A stretch of DNA of 64,000 nucleotides, taken from assembly GCF_009377175.1 (NCBI RefSeq), contig NZ_VJZD01000005.1:32905-96904 (forward strand), written 5' to 3'. Positions within the stretch are counted from its first letter, which is position 1. The number at the start of each line of letters is the position of its first letter. Position numbers and translations under genes: made by a program. Positions 35,101 to 43,426 of this stretch are shown here, one piece after another. The notes under the pieces are model-generated. The model saw only the letters and a program-made list of their open reading frames with translations, had not been told where the DNA came from and did not search any database. Source of the DNA: Streptomyces adustus (lineage in GTDB: Bacteria; Actinomycetota; Actinomycetes; Streptomycetales; Streptomycetaceae).

Positions 35101-36155
35101 ACCAGTTCCACGACGCGTTCGAAGGGCAGGTCCACGTGCTTGAGGGCCCCGCGGATGCGGTGGTTGACCTGCTCCATCGCCTCGGTGACGCTGGGGCGGC
35201 CGGAGAGGTCCGCGCGCAGGGCCAGGGTGTTGACGAAGAAACCGATCAGGCCCTCGACGTCCCCGCGGCGACGGTTCGACGTGGGGGCGCCGACGACCAC
35301 GTCGTCCTGCCCGGAAAGCAGCGACAGCAGCACCGACCAGCCGGTCAGCACGGTCGCGTACAGGGAGACCCCGGTGCGCTCGGCGAGGTCGCGCAGGGCC
35401 TGGGTGAGTTCCTCGCCGACGGTCACGGCCACCCGGTCGCCGTGGAAGACCTGCTCCGGCGGGCGGGGGCGGTCGGTGGGCAGGGAGATCACGGCCGGGA
35501 CGCCGACCAGCGTGTCGGTCCAGTACTCGGCGTGCGCGGCGGGTTCCTCCCCCGACATCCACTCCCACTGCCAGCGGGTGTAGTCGCTGTACTGCCAGAC
35601 CAGCTCCGGCAGCGCCGCGTCCTCGCCCTGCCGGAGCGCGGTGTACACCAGGCCCAGTTCGCGCAGCAGCGTCGAACGGGACCAGCCGTCGAAGACGATG
35701 TGGTGGGCCATCAGCAACAGGACGTGGTGGTCCGGTCCGAGGGCCACGAGACGGCCGCGCACCATGGGCTCCTCGCCGAGGCGGAACGGAGTGCCCTCCA
35801 CCGCCCGCCGCGCCTGCTCGAACCGCCGGGCGGCGTCCGGGAGTCCGGTCAAGTCCTCGAAGGTCACCGGGAAACCGGTCTCCGGCGGATCGACGACCTG
35901 GAGCGCGCTGCCGCCGGAAGGCACCAGACGCGTGCGCAGGGCTTCGTGGCGGGCGGCGAGCAGATGAAGCGCCTGGATGAGCAGGTCGCGGTCCAGCGGG
36001 CCCAGGATGTCGAAGGGCATCGGCTCGTTGTAGGCGGCGCTGGCGTCTCCGTCCATGCGCGCCATGACCCACAGCCGTTCCTGCCCGAGGGACAGCGGCA
36101 CGGGAGACGATACGTCGTCCGAGTGACGGGTGACTGGGATTCGGGCGGCAGACAC
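32160..36155 (-). CDS. nonribosomal peptide synthetase, C-A-PCP-TE
   Basis: The GTG start at 36155 has a GAAGGG ribosome site. Domains of the 1331-residue protein: C (residues 20-450, active motif HHIVFDGWS ~155), A (480-980, YTSGSTGRPKG ~633), PCP (GGTSISAI, ~1020) and TE (GLSYGG ~1153; His in GHWDM ~1288). Active-site residues are present throughout. The specificity pocket read against GrsA is DAHSLGGLYK, which I cannot assign. A C-first module with its own TE cannot start a chain, so it should accept an acyl or peptidyl donor, or add an amino acid to the NRPS-PKS product, for example through an ester. It is the first gene of the operon. No MbtH gene is seen. Confidence 0.93.
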   Translation of the reverse strand: MSAARIPVTRHSDDVSSPVPLSLGQERLWVMARMDGDASAAYNEPMPFDILGPLDRDLLIQALHLLAARHEALRTRLVPSGGSALQVVDPPETGFPVTFEDLTGLPDAARRFEQARRAVEGTPFRLGEEPMVRGRLVALGPDHHVLLLMAHHIVFDGWSRSTLLRELGLVYTALRQGEDAALPELVWQYSDYTRWQWEWMSGEEPAAHAEYWTDTLVGVPAVISLPTDRPRPPEQVFHGDRVAVTVGEELTQALRDLAERTGVSLYATVLTGWSVLLSLLSGQDDVVVGAPTSNRRRGDVEGLIGFFVNTLALRADLSGRPSVTEAMEQVNHRIRGALKHVDLPFERVVELVNPPRSPAYTALFQTMFAWVPSMRNELRLPGLDVELREDAAHVPAKFDMVLALADEGTRLSGEIDYAVALFDRATVERFARQFLRVLRLMTENPEALVADLTLLDEDERQELLTAFSNGPAADIPGAPTAAGLLERFAAQVRERPRQPAVVAGDTELDYATLDRRSNRLAHALIARGVRPDDVVGVHTGRTAGLVVGVLGILKAGAAYLPLDPGQPSERLAAMVDDAEPALVLTDQVELAGGRDLWETLADVEAEGARDDAPEVGEDPSRLAYVIYTSGSTGRPKGVAVTHGSVVNLFDHWRELMGDAPGEAASAWSSIGFDASVHELLMPLTTGAELHIVPDELRGDPARLMDWLREHKVTQTFLPPSYVLWIDEDPATRLSGLSLRRLLTGVESLPEGALHRMCQLLPGLRICFGYGPTEATLYSTAYTDPQPYERPCPIGRPLRGTRLYLLDDRMRPVPVGVPGEVYLGGASLARGYLHRPDLTDERFLPDPFVPGERVYRTGDLARWLPDGNAAYVGRRDDQLKLRGFRIEPGEVEAALLAVPGVRQAVVLADRDTPGGPRLVAGVGCDSDMTRTAYEWRAALKNRLPDYMIPAVFAEFTSLPLNRSGKVDRAAVLRATAGAHAERVNTAAPRDHVEMALHRIWRRVLVHPDIGVGDDFFELGGTSISAIKMASAVQEEFGVGLPVRDVMLHPTIEALAERVRGDGSGPPRSAEHSSLVEFRAGRGRQRVVCVHPAGGTAFCYLPLSAALPDDVGVLGLQAPGIDPGESTLPGVEAMALAYLRLVDARPDEEIVLCGLSYGGLVAYEMGRRLMATGHRKVSVVLLDTHGADDAQRHAALAPVGMAEFREKLVRFNGMYPGIDDDQVARYLTVYNHHRETARDYVVPDSPARVVLMQATAVDDEDAEQAAARLRAFWQHRVSGDFLVEPVACGHWDMLESVGLPHVAAVLVAELDLLASGPGRAGTGSSRPTTAREA

Positions 36156-36847
36156 GGAAAACCCTTCACGAGAAAAGAACGCGGTTCGGACACCGGATCC
36201 AGCGATTCAAGGGCGCCTGGATGCAGGCGCGCAAAGTACGGGGATGCCGGTTCCGCGATGCGGAGGAAATGTTTCCTTCAAGGCCGCCGGGACGCGCGAG
36301 GTCGGAATTGCTCGGCCGCGAGGGTTTTCCGGCGGAGCCGCAGCTGCGGCGACAAGGGACAGGTGGCTCGGCATAGGCCCTCAGCGGGCTGCCGGGGATG
36401 TATTTGCAGGTCAAACCCGGTCATGAGGCTAGCTGGGTGCGGCCGTCGCTCGCCGGACGCCACGAGGTCGCGTCAGGTGCGGGCGGATGAGCAGGTGAGG
36501 GGATATCGCCCTTTCCTGTTCGCCGTTTCGGGGGATCGGTACCGCTGACATTAATTCCAGTCTTGTTTAATGAGCAACGGTGACCCGCGTCACACTGCTA
36601 TGTGTCGCCCTATCTCGTATGTACGGCGGGCGACTCTAGAGGATCTTGAGAAAAATAGTCGACGGGAATTCTCCGGTGATGGGCATTGGGGCAGTGTGAA
36701 TGCCCGAAGGGGCATCGGCGCTCGGCGCCGTTCGGCCTCACGGGGGGACTCGCCGCGTCGCCGCGGCCGTGGCTTCAATTGTTGAACTTGAAACTATATG
36801 GGTGTGCCTGTAGCTCTGTCTGCACATAATCTCCACGAAGGGGCGAC
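36156..36847. other. divergent promoter region of the NRPS operon and MHYT gene
   Basis: About 690 bases without a credible gene, flanked by divergent starts. The stretch 36540-36800 is comparatively AT-rich (AATTCCAGTCTTGTTTAATG; TTGAACTTGAAACTATATGG) and is the likely location of both promoters. I cannot define operators with confidence. Confidence 0.45.
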
Positions 36848-37686
36848 ATGCACGGCGCGGTCAATGGATTCAGTTATGGGTGGATCACACCCGTCGTGGC
36901 GTACGTCATGGCGTGCCTCGGCGGCGCTCTAGCGCTGCGCTGCGTCGCCCGTTCTCTGCTGGTTGAAGGTTCCTTCAAGGCCGGCTGGCTCGTGCTGGGA
37001 GCGGCGGCGCTGGGGTGCGGCATCTGGTCGATGCACTTCATCGGGATGGTCGGGTTCCGCATCGTCGATGTGCCGCTCAATTACGACGTGCCGCTGACGG
37101 TGCTCAGCCTGGTCGTGGCCGTCGTGGTGGTGAGCCTGGGCGTCTTCCTGGTCGGATACCGCGGAGCGGGACGCGCCACCCTGGGCCTGGCGGGGCTGAG
37201 ACAGGACTCGGCGTGGCGGCCATGCACTACATCGGCATGGCAGGCGTGACGTTCCAGGGAGGCCTGGACTACCAGCCCGTCGTCGTTGCGGTCTCCGTCG
37301 CCATCGCGGTGGTGGCCGCGACGGCCGCGCTCTGGGCGGCCGTGACCGTCCGCGGCTTCCTGCCCAGTCTCGGGGCCAGTCTCGTCATGGGCGTGGCTGT
37401 CACCGGCATGCACTACACCGCCATGGCCGGCCTGTCCGTCCACCTGCACGACCAGGGCGTGGTGGAGTCGGGTTCGTCCCTGGCGAAGATGATGGTCCCG
37501 ATGCTCATCGGGCCGGTCCTCTTCATTCTGCTCGCCGGCGTCATCGTGATGTTCGACCCGCTGCTCGTCTCCGGCGAGGGCCTCGGCAACGCACCGGCCG
37601 GACAGCGGAGCGGCGAAGTCCCTTCGGCCTTCGAGAAGTCCGGCAGCCGCCACCGGCGCGACACGTCCGAGTTCTACGGCGGATAG
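36848..37686 (+). pseudogene. MHYT-domain membrane sensor, single-base frameshift
   Basis: The first frame (36848-37249) holds the first MHYT repeat (GIWSMHFIGMVGF) and the second (ending 37686) holds repeats two (GVAAMHYIGMAGV) and three (VTGMHYTAMAGLS). Conserved sequence passes from one frame to the other near 37190-37200, at a GCGGGGCTGAGA run; one extra G there would restore a continuous product of about 280 residues with seven membrane helices. MHYT proteins are proposed sensors of oxygen, CO or NO through metal bound by the motifs. A sequencing error in a G-run is as likely as a true mutation. The C-terminal tail is cytoplasmic-like and charged. Confidence 0.75.
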
Positions 37687-37785
37687 CCGGCCGATCCGAC
37701 AGGCGGCCGTTCGACGCCGTCGGCTCCGCCCGTGCCGCGGTCCGCGTGCGACAGCGCGGTCCGGGCGGCTCCTGCACCGCACACG

Positions 37786-37827
37786 CCTCGGCCCGTCCAG
37801 GCGCTGGTCGCACTGGACGGGCCGAGG
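37786..37827. terminator. bidirectional terminator, 15-bp perfect stem
   Basis: CCTCGGCCCGTCCAG pairs with CTGGACGGGCCGAGG around a 12-base loop, between the convergent MHYT and flavodoxin genes. Confidence 0.75.
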
Positions 37828-37886
37828 TCAGTGGCTCGGCACCGCGTGGGGCGGCCGGGTCACGGCGGGGGTGGCGGGCGCCTGGC

Positions 37887-38507
37887 TCAGGCGGCGGAGA
37901 GGCCGGCCTTCAGGGCGGTCGCGATGTGGACGACGCGCTCGGCCTGGATGCGGGCGGCCTCACGGGTCGTGTCGTTCACGGGGTTGTTGCCCTGGGCGTC
38001 GACGTGCGAGGTGCCGTAGGGGTTGCCGTCGGCGAACTTGGCGGCGTCGGTGTAGCCGGGGGCGACCACGATGCCGCCGAAGTGGTGGAAGGAGGTGTAC
38101 AGGGCGAGGAGGGTGGACTCCTGGCCGCCGTGGGCCGTGGCGGACGAGGTGAACCCGCTGTAGACCTTGTTGGCGAGCTTGCCCTGCGCCCAGAGGCCGC
38201 CGAGGGTGTCGATGTACTGCTTCAGCTGCGAGGCGATGTTGCCGAAACGGGTGGGGGAGCCGAAGACCACGGCGTCGGCCCACTCGATGTCGTCCGGCGT
38301 GGCCTCGCGGATGTCCGCAGTGGCGGCGGCGTTGGCGGCCCACGCGGGGTTGGAGTCGATGGCCGACTGCGGGGCCAGTTCGGCGGCCTTGAGCAGGCGG
38401 ACCTCGGCGCCGGCCTTCTCCGCGTACTGGGCTATCTCCTTGCCGACCTCCGCGATCGTGCCGGTGGAGGAGTAGTAGATGACAGCTACCTTGATCGGGG
38501 TGCTCAC
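37887..38507 (-). CDS. WrbA-like NAD(P)H:quinone oxidoreductase (flavodoxin fold)
   Basis: From the GTG at 38507 (GGAG upstream, then STPIKVAVIYYSSTGTIAEV) the product is 206 residues, the normal size for the family; an upstream ATG (38564) would add a tail without conservation. The FMN phosphate loop is YYSSTGTIAE (residues 8-17), followed by the VFGSPTRFGNIASQLKQYID flavin-binding stretch and the family's FTSSATAHGGQESTL. WrbA proteins reduce quinones by two electrons and protect against redox stress. Two TTGAA-type elements lie about 100-140 bases upstream, like those before SDR2, the epoxide-hydrolase-like gene and yceI-like gene. Confidence 0.92.
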   Translation of the reverse strand: MSTPIKVAVIYYSSTGTIAEVGKEIAQYAEKAGAEVRLLKAAELAPQSAIDSNPAWAANAAATADIREATPDDIEWADAVVFGSPTRFGNIASQLKQYIDTLGGLWAQGKLANKVYSGFTSSATAHGGQESTLLALYTSFHHFGGIVVAPGYTDAAKFADGNPYGTSHVDAQGNNPVNDTTREAARIQAERVVHIATALKAGLSAA

Positions 38508-38610
38508 GGCTTCGTTCTCCGGTTCGCTGGAGTTGTTCGTTCGGTTGCGGCTGAAGATGCCCATGGCGGGTCGCAATCTTGTGGTTCTGTGCCCGCACTC
38601 CGGGCGCTTG

Positions 38611-38646
38611 TTGAACATTAAACCGAATGATCGTTGAATATTGAAC
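38611..38646. promoter_or_regulatory. two TTGAAC-type operator candidates
   Basis: TTGAACATTAAAC (38611-38623) and TTGAATATTGAAC (38634-38646) lie 10 bases apart upstream of the flavodoxin gene. They match elements at 14085, 41699 and 45391. The form resembles sites of MarR/HxlR-type redox regulators. Confidence 0.5.
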
Positions 38647-40258
38647 CATGTGAGTCTTGCCACACGACGGGCATGGAAGAGCCGACCCCGGCGAACGGCT
38701 CCCGACGAGGTGGCCCGGCGCAGAGTGCCCGATCGACCGGACCGCGGTGCCTCTTCAGGCGTCTTGATCGAATCGAGCTTGCCGCGCGCAGACGGTGGCT
38801 GCCACGCTCATGGAGCCGGTTCGCACCGACTGTCCTTGGTGCGGACGGGCAGGCGAACAGCCGGTCGGCATGGGCCGGTTGTCTGCGTGACCCCGGGCCG
38901 GAGCCTGTGTTCCATGGGGAGACCCGGGGGAGCAGAGCGCCTTGTCACCAGGACCACAGGCCGGCTGGTGCCCCAGGACCGCCCCTGCGGATCTGGTGCG
39001 CCCCCACTTGTTGCGTCCCGGCGGCTGTGGGGCGCAGGTGGCCGTCTCCCGCGATCCGGCGACGGTCACCTGCGCGCGCTCCGTCGTCGTGGCGGCGACG
39101 GAGACGTGTTCCAGGAGCGACCGGATTTCCGTGCCCGGGCGAGGTCCGGGTTCATGGTCGGGTGCCGTTGCCGAGCGCCGCCGGCAGCGGACAAGGGCAG
39201 ATCATGACGGGTAGGCCACTTCCCCAGACGGTTTCGCACTGCCTCTCCCGCTGGTACGCCGGTTCCTCGCCGCTCATGGCGGGGAACCCGGCCGTGCCCG
39301 GCCGGTCATCCGGCCGACGGCGCGCCCCCGTTCACCGCGCTGACATGCCGGTCTCTCCTTCCCCCGGCTGCCGGCGCGGTCACCGGTGGTCTCTGCCTCA
39401 CGCGCCCCCCTGTGCCGAGGCAGGGACCACCATCTGCCGTCGCAGGCCCGCCATTGACGAACTGCGCAGCGGTCTTCCGGGGCGTACCGGCGGACGCTCA
39501 GGACGATGCTCAGGTCGGGCGACGCTCCGCCCGCAACTGGCGGCCGACGAGGCCCGGCGTCGGAACCGTCCTCCTTGCAGGAGTTCAGTCGGCCTCGTGG
39601 CGCAGCGCGAGAAGCTGCGGGATCCGGCGCGTATGCCGTCCAGTGCGAGCGTGAGGCCCGCCAGGGCGCGGACAGCGCGCATGCAGATCAGGCTGTCGGC
39701 CTTGCCGGGCTCGAGGTCCTTGCGCTCGGCGACCCCGCAGTCTCGAACGCGATGCGGAGTTCGGCGGGCATGCCGGGGAGATCCGCCGCCAGGCCGAGGG
39801 TGTCGACGATGATCACTTCGACCTTCTCGCCGTCGACGGCATGGGTCCCGAAGACGCAAGGGCGGTGCTTGACGGGACTAGGGGACGCGACGGCCGGAGA
39901 GCGGGCACGCCGCTCGACGGGTGCGGCTGACAAGGGCGTCCCCGTCGTCATCTGTGACACACACCGACGCGACGCCGATCGGTGAAGGAACCGCTGATCA
40001 GCGCACAGGAACACGCGCCGGCTCCCGAGGAACGCCCCGCCTACCCGGAAACGACGTCCCGGAGGTGACGACGGGCCGCGGCCACGACGGCGAAACCGCG
40101 GCCGGCGTCGGACCCGCGAGGTCCGCACGGAACCCGAGGCGGCGGCGCCCACCCGTCAGCGGTTCGGCGAGCGGCTGATCTGCCCGGCCAACAGGTGCTC
40201 GGCGCGACCGCCGGTCCGCGACGATCAGTGCTCTGCAACGGGGCCCGCAGGCGGGGGA
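38647..40258. other. long region without an intact credible gene
   Basis: Open frames here are low-complexity and arginine-rich. The only coding-like text is a frameshifted minus-strand segment (39398-39951). The rest shows nothing I can support. Confidence 0.45.
39398..39951 (-). pseudogene. possible degraded gene of unknown family
   Basis: From ATG 39951 one frame reads GTHAVDGEKVEVIIVDTLGL, then DLPGMPAELRIAFETAG. Coding-like text continues in a shifted frame as VAERKDLEPGKADSLICMRA, VRALAGLTLALDGIRAG. The switch is near base 39735. The first piece is acidic-hydrophobic and the second helical, unlike the surrounding arginine-rich shadows. I do not recognise the family, and chance cannot be excluded. 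Confidence 0.3.
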
Positions 40259-41359
40259 CTACTTGAGGCCGATGTCCGCGCAGGCCGCCTCGTACTCGGC
40301 GGTGCAGATGTCGGAGACCTTGTAGAAGCCGTCTGCGATGAGCGTGCTCTTGATATTGTCCTTGGTCACGGCGGTCACGGGGACCAGCTGGGCCGGGATG
40401 TGCTTTTCGGTGGGGCTGTCGACACGATCCCTGGTGAAGGAGTCGAACAGGATGTTGTGGCCCTGGACCTTGGCGATGGCCATCTGCGCGACGGTGTCGG
40501 CCTCGTTCACGTACGGCTTGTAGACCGTCATGTACTGTTCGCCGGAGACGATCCGCTGCACGGCGTTGAGGTCCGCGTCCTGGCCGGTGATCGGTGGCAT
40601 GGTGGTGACGCCGGCTTTCTTCAGGGCCTTGACGATGCCGCCCGCCATGGCGTCATTGGCGGAGTAAACGGCGGCGATGTGATCCTTGCCGATCGAGTCG
40701 ATCGCCTCGGTCATGTGGTCCGCGGCATACTCCGGGCTCCAGTCCTTGGTGTCGAACGACGCCGCGACCGTCACCGTGTTCAGCTCGGTGAGAGCCCCTC
40801 GCTTGAACTGGGCGGCGTTCGGGTCCGTGGGCGAGCCGTTCATCATGACGATCTTGGCGGAGAGATCGGCGTTCTTGCCTAGGCCCTCCAGCAGCGTGCG
40901 GGCCTGCACCTCACCGACGAGTTCGTTGTCGAAGGAGATGTACGCGTCGATCGGACCCTCCGCCAGACGGTCGTAGGCGATGACCGGGATGTCAGCCCTC
41001 TTCGCCTTCTTCACCATGCCCGCGATGGCGTGCGAGTCGACCGCGTCGAGCACGATGACGTCGACCTTGTTGTCGATCATCCGCTGCATCTGCTGGTCCT
41101 GCACGCTCGCGCTCGCGTCGGCGTTGGCGTAATCGACCCTGCCCTGCTTCTGGGTGAGCTCGGCGACCTTGCTCTTGATGATCGGGTAGTCGAAGTTCGC
41201 GAACCGCGTGTTGGTCGTCTCCGGCATCAGCACCCCCACGGTGATGTGGTTGTCCCTTGTGGTTGGGCCGACGGGGTCCGTCGGCCCGTCCAGAGCGCCG
41301 CATCCGGCGAGGGAGAGAGCCATCGCGGGGATGGCCGCGAGGGTGGTGGTACGACGCAT
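40259..41359 (-). CDS. sugar ABC transporter substrate-binding lipoprotein (xylose/ribose type)
   Basis: The ATG at 41359 (MRRTTTLAAIPAMALSLAGC) gives a lipoprotein signal with lipobox LAGC, and a GTGAG lies 7 bases upstream; longer starts add no conserved sequence. The 366-residue product is a periplasmic-binding-protein type 1 (Peripla_BP_4) protein: VGVLMPETTNTRFANFDYP, VDVIVLDAVDSHAIAG, DIPVIAYDRLAEGPIDAYIS, VYSANDAMAGGIVKALKKAG and TGQDADLNAVQRIVSGEQYM. It resembles XylF-type proteins binding D-xylose or a related sugar. No ATPase or permease gene is adjacent, so it is a third orphan binding protein in this window. Confidence 0.9.
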   Translation of the reverse strand: MRRTTTLAAIPAMALSLAGCGALDGPTDPVGPTTRDNHITVGVLMPETTNTRFANFDYPIIKSKVAELTQKQGRVDYANADASASVQDQQMQRMIDNKVDVIVLDAVDSHAIAGMVKKAKRADIPVIAYDRLAEGPIDAYISFDNELVGEVQARTLLEGLGKNADLSAKIVMMNGSPTDPNAAQFKRGALTELNTVTVAASFDTKDWSPEYAADHMTEAIDSIGKDHIAAVYSANDAMAGGIVKALKKAGVTTMPPITGQDADLNAVQRIVSGEQYMTVYKPYVNEADTVAQMAIAKVQGHNILFDSFTRDRVDSPTEKHIPAQLVPVTAVTKDNIKSTLIADGFYKVSDICTAEYEAACADIGLK

Positions 41360-41371
41360 TGCGGAGCTCAC

Positions 41372-41698
41372 TTCGGCTGTGTTCGGGACAAGGGGCGGCT
41401 TCGGGCCTGGATGTTTCAAGACGAATCGCCGACCGTGCGCGACATCAGGTGAACCACCCGTCAGGTGCCACACGCCGCGCCCTGCCCTGGTGAAGGCGGA
41501 AGTCGATCGACTACCGAACAGCCTTCACGAACTCCCCGCCCGATGGGAGCCACCGCAGAGCTCTCGGCCCGAACGGCCAACTACTGTGCCCACGAGCGCA
41601 CAGAGCCGACCGCACCTCGTCAGGCGCGGACCGTCCGCGCACGCATGGTGGCGGGTCCATCACCATGAGCATGCGGAGACTCGGCCGATGTGGGGTTG
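41372..41698. other. intergenic region between divergent genes
   Basis: About 330 bases with no credible gene. It contains the sugar-binding protein's promoter on the minus strand and leads into the regulatory region of the secreted hydrolase. Confidence 0.4.
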
Positions 41699-41871
41699 TT
41701 GAACCATAAACCACGTGCTAGTGTCTTCAATGCGTGATTGCACATGGGATCGCCCAATATTGGATCGGTCGATCCAGTCGGGTTCGCGGCATGCGCCCCC
41801 CGGGTGGCGAACCTGCACGCTCGGCGTTCGGCAACGTGTCGTGCGCCCTGAAAATGGAATAACCAATCCAT
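41699..41871 (+). promoter_or_regulatory. regulatory region of the secreted hydrolase gene
   Basis: Three elements are seen. TTGAACCATAAAC (41699-41711), followed by TAGTGT, matches the SDR2 promoter element. TGGATCGGTCGATCCA (41761-41776) has perfect 7-bp arms. ATGGAATAACCAATCCAT (41854-41871) is a dyad matching the site upstream of the TetR gene at 3.15 kb in 15 of 18 positions. Confidence 0.5.
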
Positions 41872-41950
41872 AAATAGGGTCCACAGATCCTGCCCCTGCA
41901 CCTCAGGCCGCCGAGGGTTGCCGGCCCCCCACATGATGAGGAATCCCCCC

Positions 41951-42955
41951 ATGAAGAAGACCCACGTCGCCGCCCTCGTCGGCGGAGCCGCCGCCGTCAC
42001 CACGCTCGCCACGACGCTCGTCGGCGTTCCCGCGTTTGCGACGCCTGCGGCACACGTGCCGGCGTCCGCCCAGCGTGCGCACACCGCTGATCCGAAGGTG
42101 CCCGCCGGCTTCACGGAGCACAAGGTGAAGGTGGGCAAGGTCGGCATCGACTATGTGGAGGGAGGGCACGGCAAGACTCTGGTCCTGCTCCACGGCTACC
42201 CGCAGAGCTGGTACGAGTGGCACAAGGTGATGCCGGAGCTGAGCAAGCACTACCACGTGATCGCCCCCTCCCTGCGCGGCGCGGGGAACAGCGACGCACC
42301 GGCGTCCGGCTACGACAAGAAGACCATGGCCGAGGACATCCACGGCCTCCTGCGCAAGCTCGGACGCGACCACGACATCAACCTCGTCGGTCATGACATC
42401 GGCACGATGGTCGCCTACGCCTACGCCGCCGCGCACCCCGGCGACGTGTCGAAGCTCGTCCTCAGCGAGGCCCCCCTGCCGGACAAGAACCTCTACAAGT
42501 TCCCCTCCCTCACACCGCAGGGGCCGGGCTTCTGGAACTTCGGGTTCTTCAACGTCACCAACGGCCTTCCCGAAAAGACCATCAAGGGCCATGAGACGGA
42601 GTGGGTCGACGGGTTCTCCGACCTGCTGGAGCACAACAAGAACGGCGTAACGCACGAGGACGCGGCGGTCTACGGGCACTACCTCAAGGACAGCGCCCAT
42701 CTGCGGGCCAGCTTCGAGTGGTTCCGGACCCTGAACAAGGACGTCGCCGACAACGCCGTCAACAGCCAGAAGAAGCTGAAGATGCCCGTCCTGGCCCTCG
42801 GCGCCCAGTACAGCCTGGGCAACCTCGTCCCGGACCAGGTCAAGCAGTACGGGACCAACGTCACCGGCGAGGTCGTCGCCGGCTCCGGCCACTGGCTGTG
42901 GGAGGAGAAGCCCGCCGAGATGACCTCGCGCCTGCTGAACTTCCTGGGCCACTGA
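41951..42955 (+). CDS. secreted alpha/beta hydrolase, epoxide hydrolase/dehalogenase-like
   Basis: The ATG at 41951 follows GAGGA at good spacing and opens a Sec signal (KKTHVAALVGG, cleavage after VPAFA). The 334-residue protein has the oxyanion HGYP motif (LLHGYPQSWYEW, near residue 80), the nucleophile elbow GHDIGT (near residue 154), where Asp rather than Ser is the nucleophile, and the late GSGHWLWEEKP with the catalytic His (near 314). This combination marks epoxide hydrolases and haloalkane dehalogenases; the substrate is unknown. Its upstream region holds the TTGAAC-type element and the TetR-type dyad, so it seems to respond to two regulators. A very strong terminator follows. Confidence 0.9.
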   Translation: MKKTHVAALVGGAAAVTTLATTLVGVPAFATPAAHVPASAQRAHTADPKVPAGFTEHKVKVGKVGIDYVEGGHGKTLVLLHGYPQSWYEWHKVMPELSKHYHVIAPSLRGAGNSDAPASGYDKKTMAEDIHGLLRKLGRDHDINLVGHDIGTMVAYAYAAAHPGDVSKLVLSEAPLPDKNLYKFPSLTPQGPGFWNFGFFNVTNGLPEKTIKGHETEWVDGFSDLLEHNKNGVTHEDAAVYGHYLKDSAHLRASFEWFRTLNKDVADNAVNSQKKLKMPVLALGAQYSLGNLVPDQVKQYGTNVTGEVVAGSGHWLWEEKPAEMTSRLLNFLGH

Positions 42956-43002
42956 CCCGGACCAACCGACCCGAGCAGGCTCCCTCCCGTCCTGGACACG
43001 GA

Positions 43003-43048
43003 CAGGCCCTGGTCCGGCACCGCTGCAACGGTGCCGGACCAGGGCCTG
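43003..43048. terminator. very strong 20-bp hairpin terminator
   Basis: CAGGCCCTGGTCCGGCACCG and its exact complement (43029-43048) flank a 6-base loop, 47 bases after the hydrolase stop codon. Confidence 0.8.
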
Positions 43049-43426
43049 CGAGCGTGACGGGGACCGAGCGACGGACCCCTTCCCCCTCCGATGCCGGGGC
43101 GCTGAGAGAGGACCGCGCGACGATGCGTGGTTCATGCCGGGATACGCGTTGATCGTGCAGAAATCCACTCGTCCTCGACCCGCAGGCTGGGAGGCCGACA
43201 GCACCGCGGCGTGGCTGACGACCTGGATCCCCCTGGCATCCGGCCGGGAACCGGTCAGGCCATCGCCTCGGCGACGAATTCGCCGGCGGCATGGCGTGTG
43301 CGTTCTCCTCGTGGCCGGGCATCAGTACCGTGCGCACGGCCGGAGGTTCGAGCGTGGAGCTCGCCGAACTGTGGGCTCGCGTGCGGTAGGAGGTCCCTTC
43401 TGCTACCACCCTGCTACCATGCAGGA
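43049..43426. other. intergenic region upstream of the toxin-antitoxin pair
   Basis: About 380 bases without a credible gene. A short repeat, CTGCTACCACCCTGCTACCA (43400-43419), sits directly before the antitoxin start and could be an operator for autoregulation. Confidence 0.4.

Noticed and set aside
31920..36548. A 1542-residue plus-strand open frame
   Set aside because: It is antisense to the NRPS genes, whose domains are complete on the minus strand; no domain is seen in this frame.
38634..39812. A 392-residue plus-strand frame
   Set aside because: Low-complexity arginine/serine/proline text with no domain; looks like a GC-driven open frame.
43400..43420. Short tandem words TGCTACCA as a possible CRISPR-like repeat
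   Set aside because: Only two copies with no spacers; more likely part of the antitoxin operator. No CRISPR array was seen.
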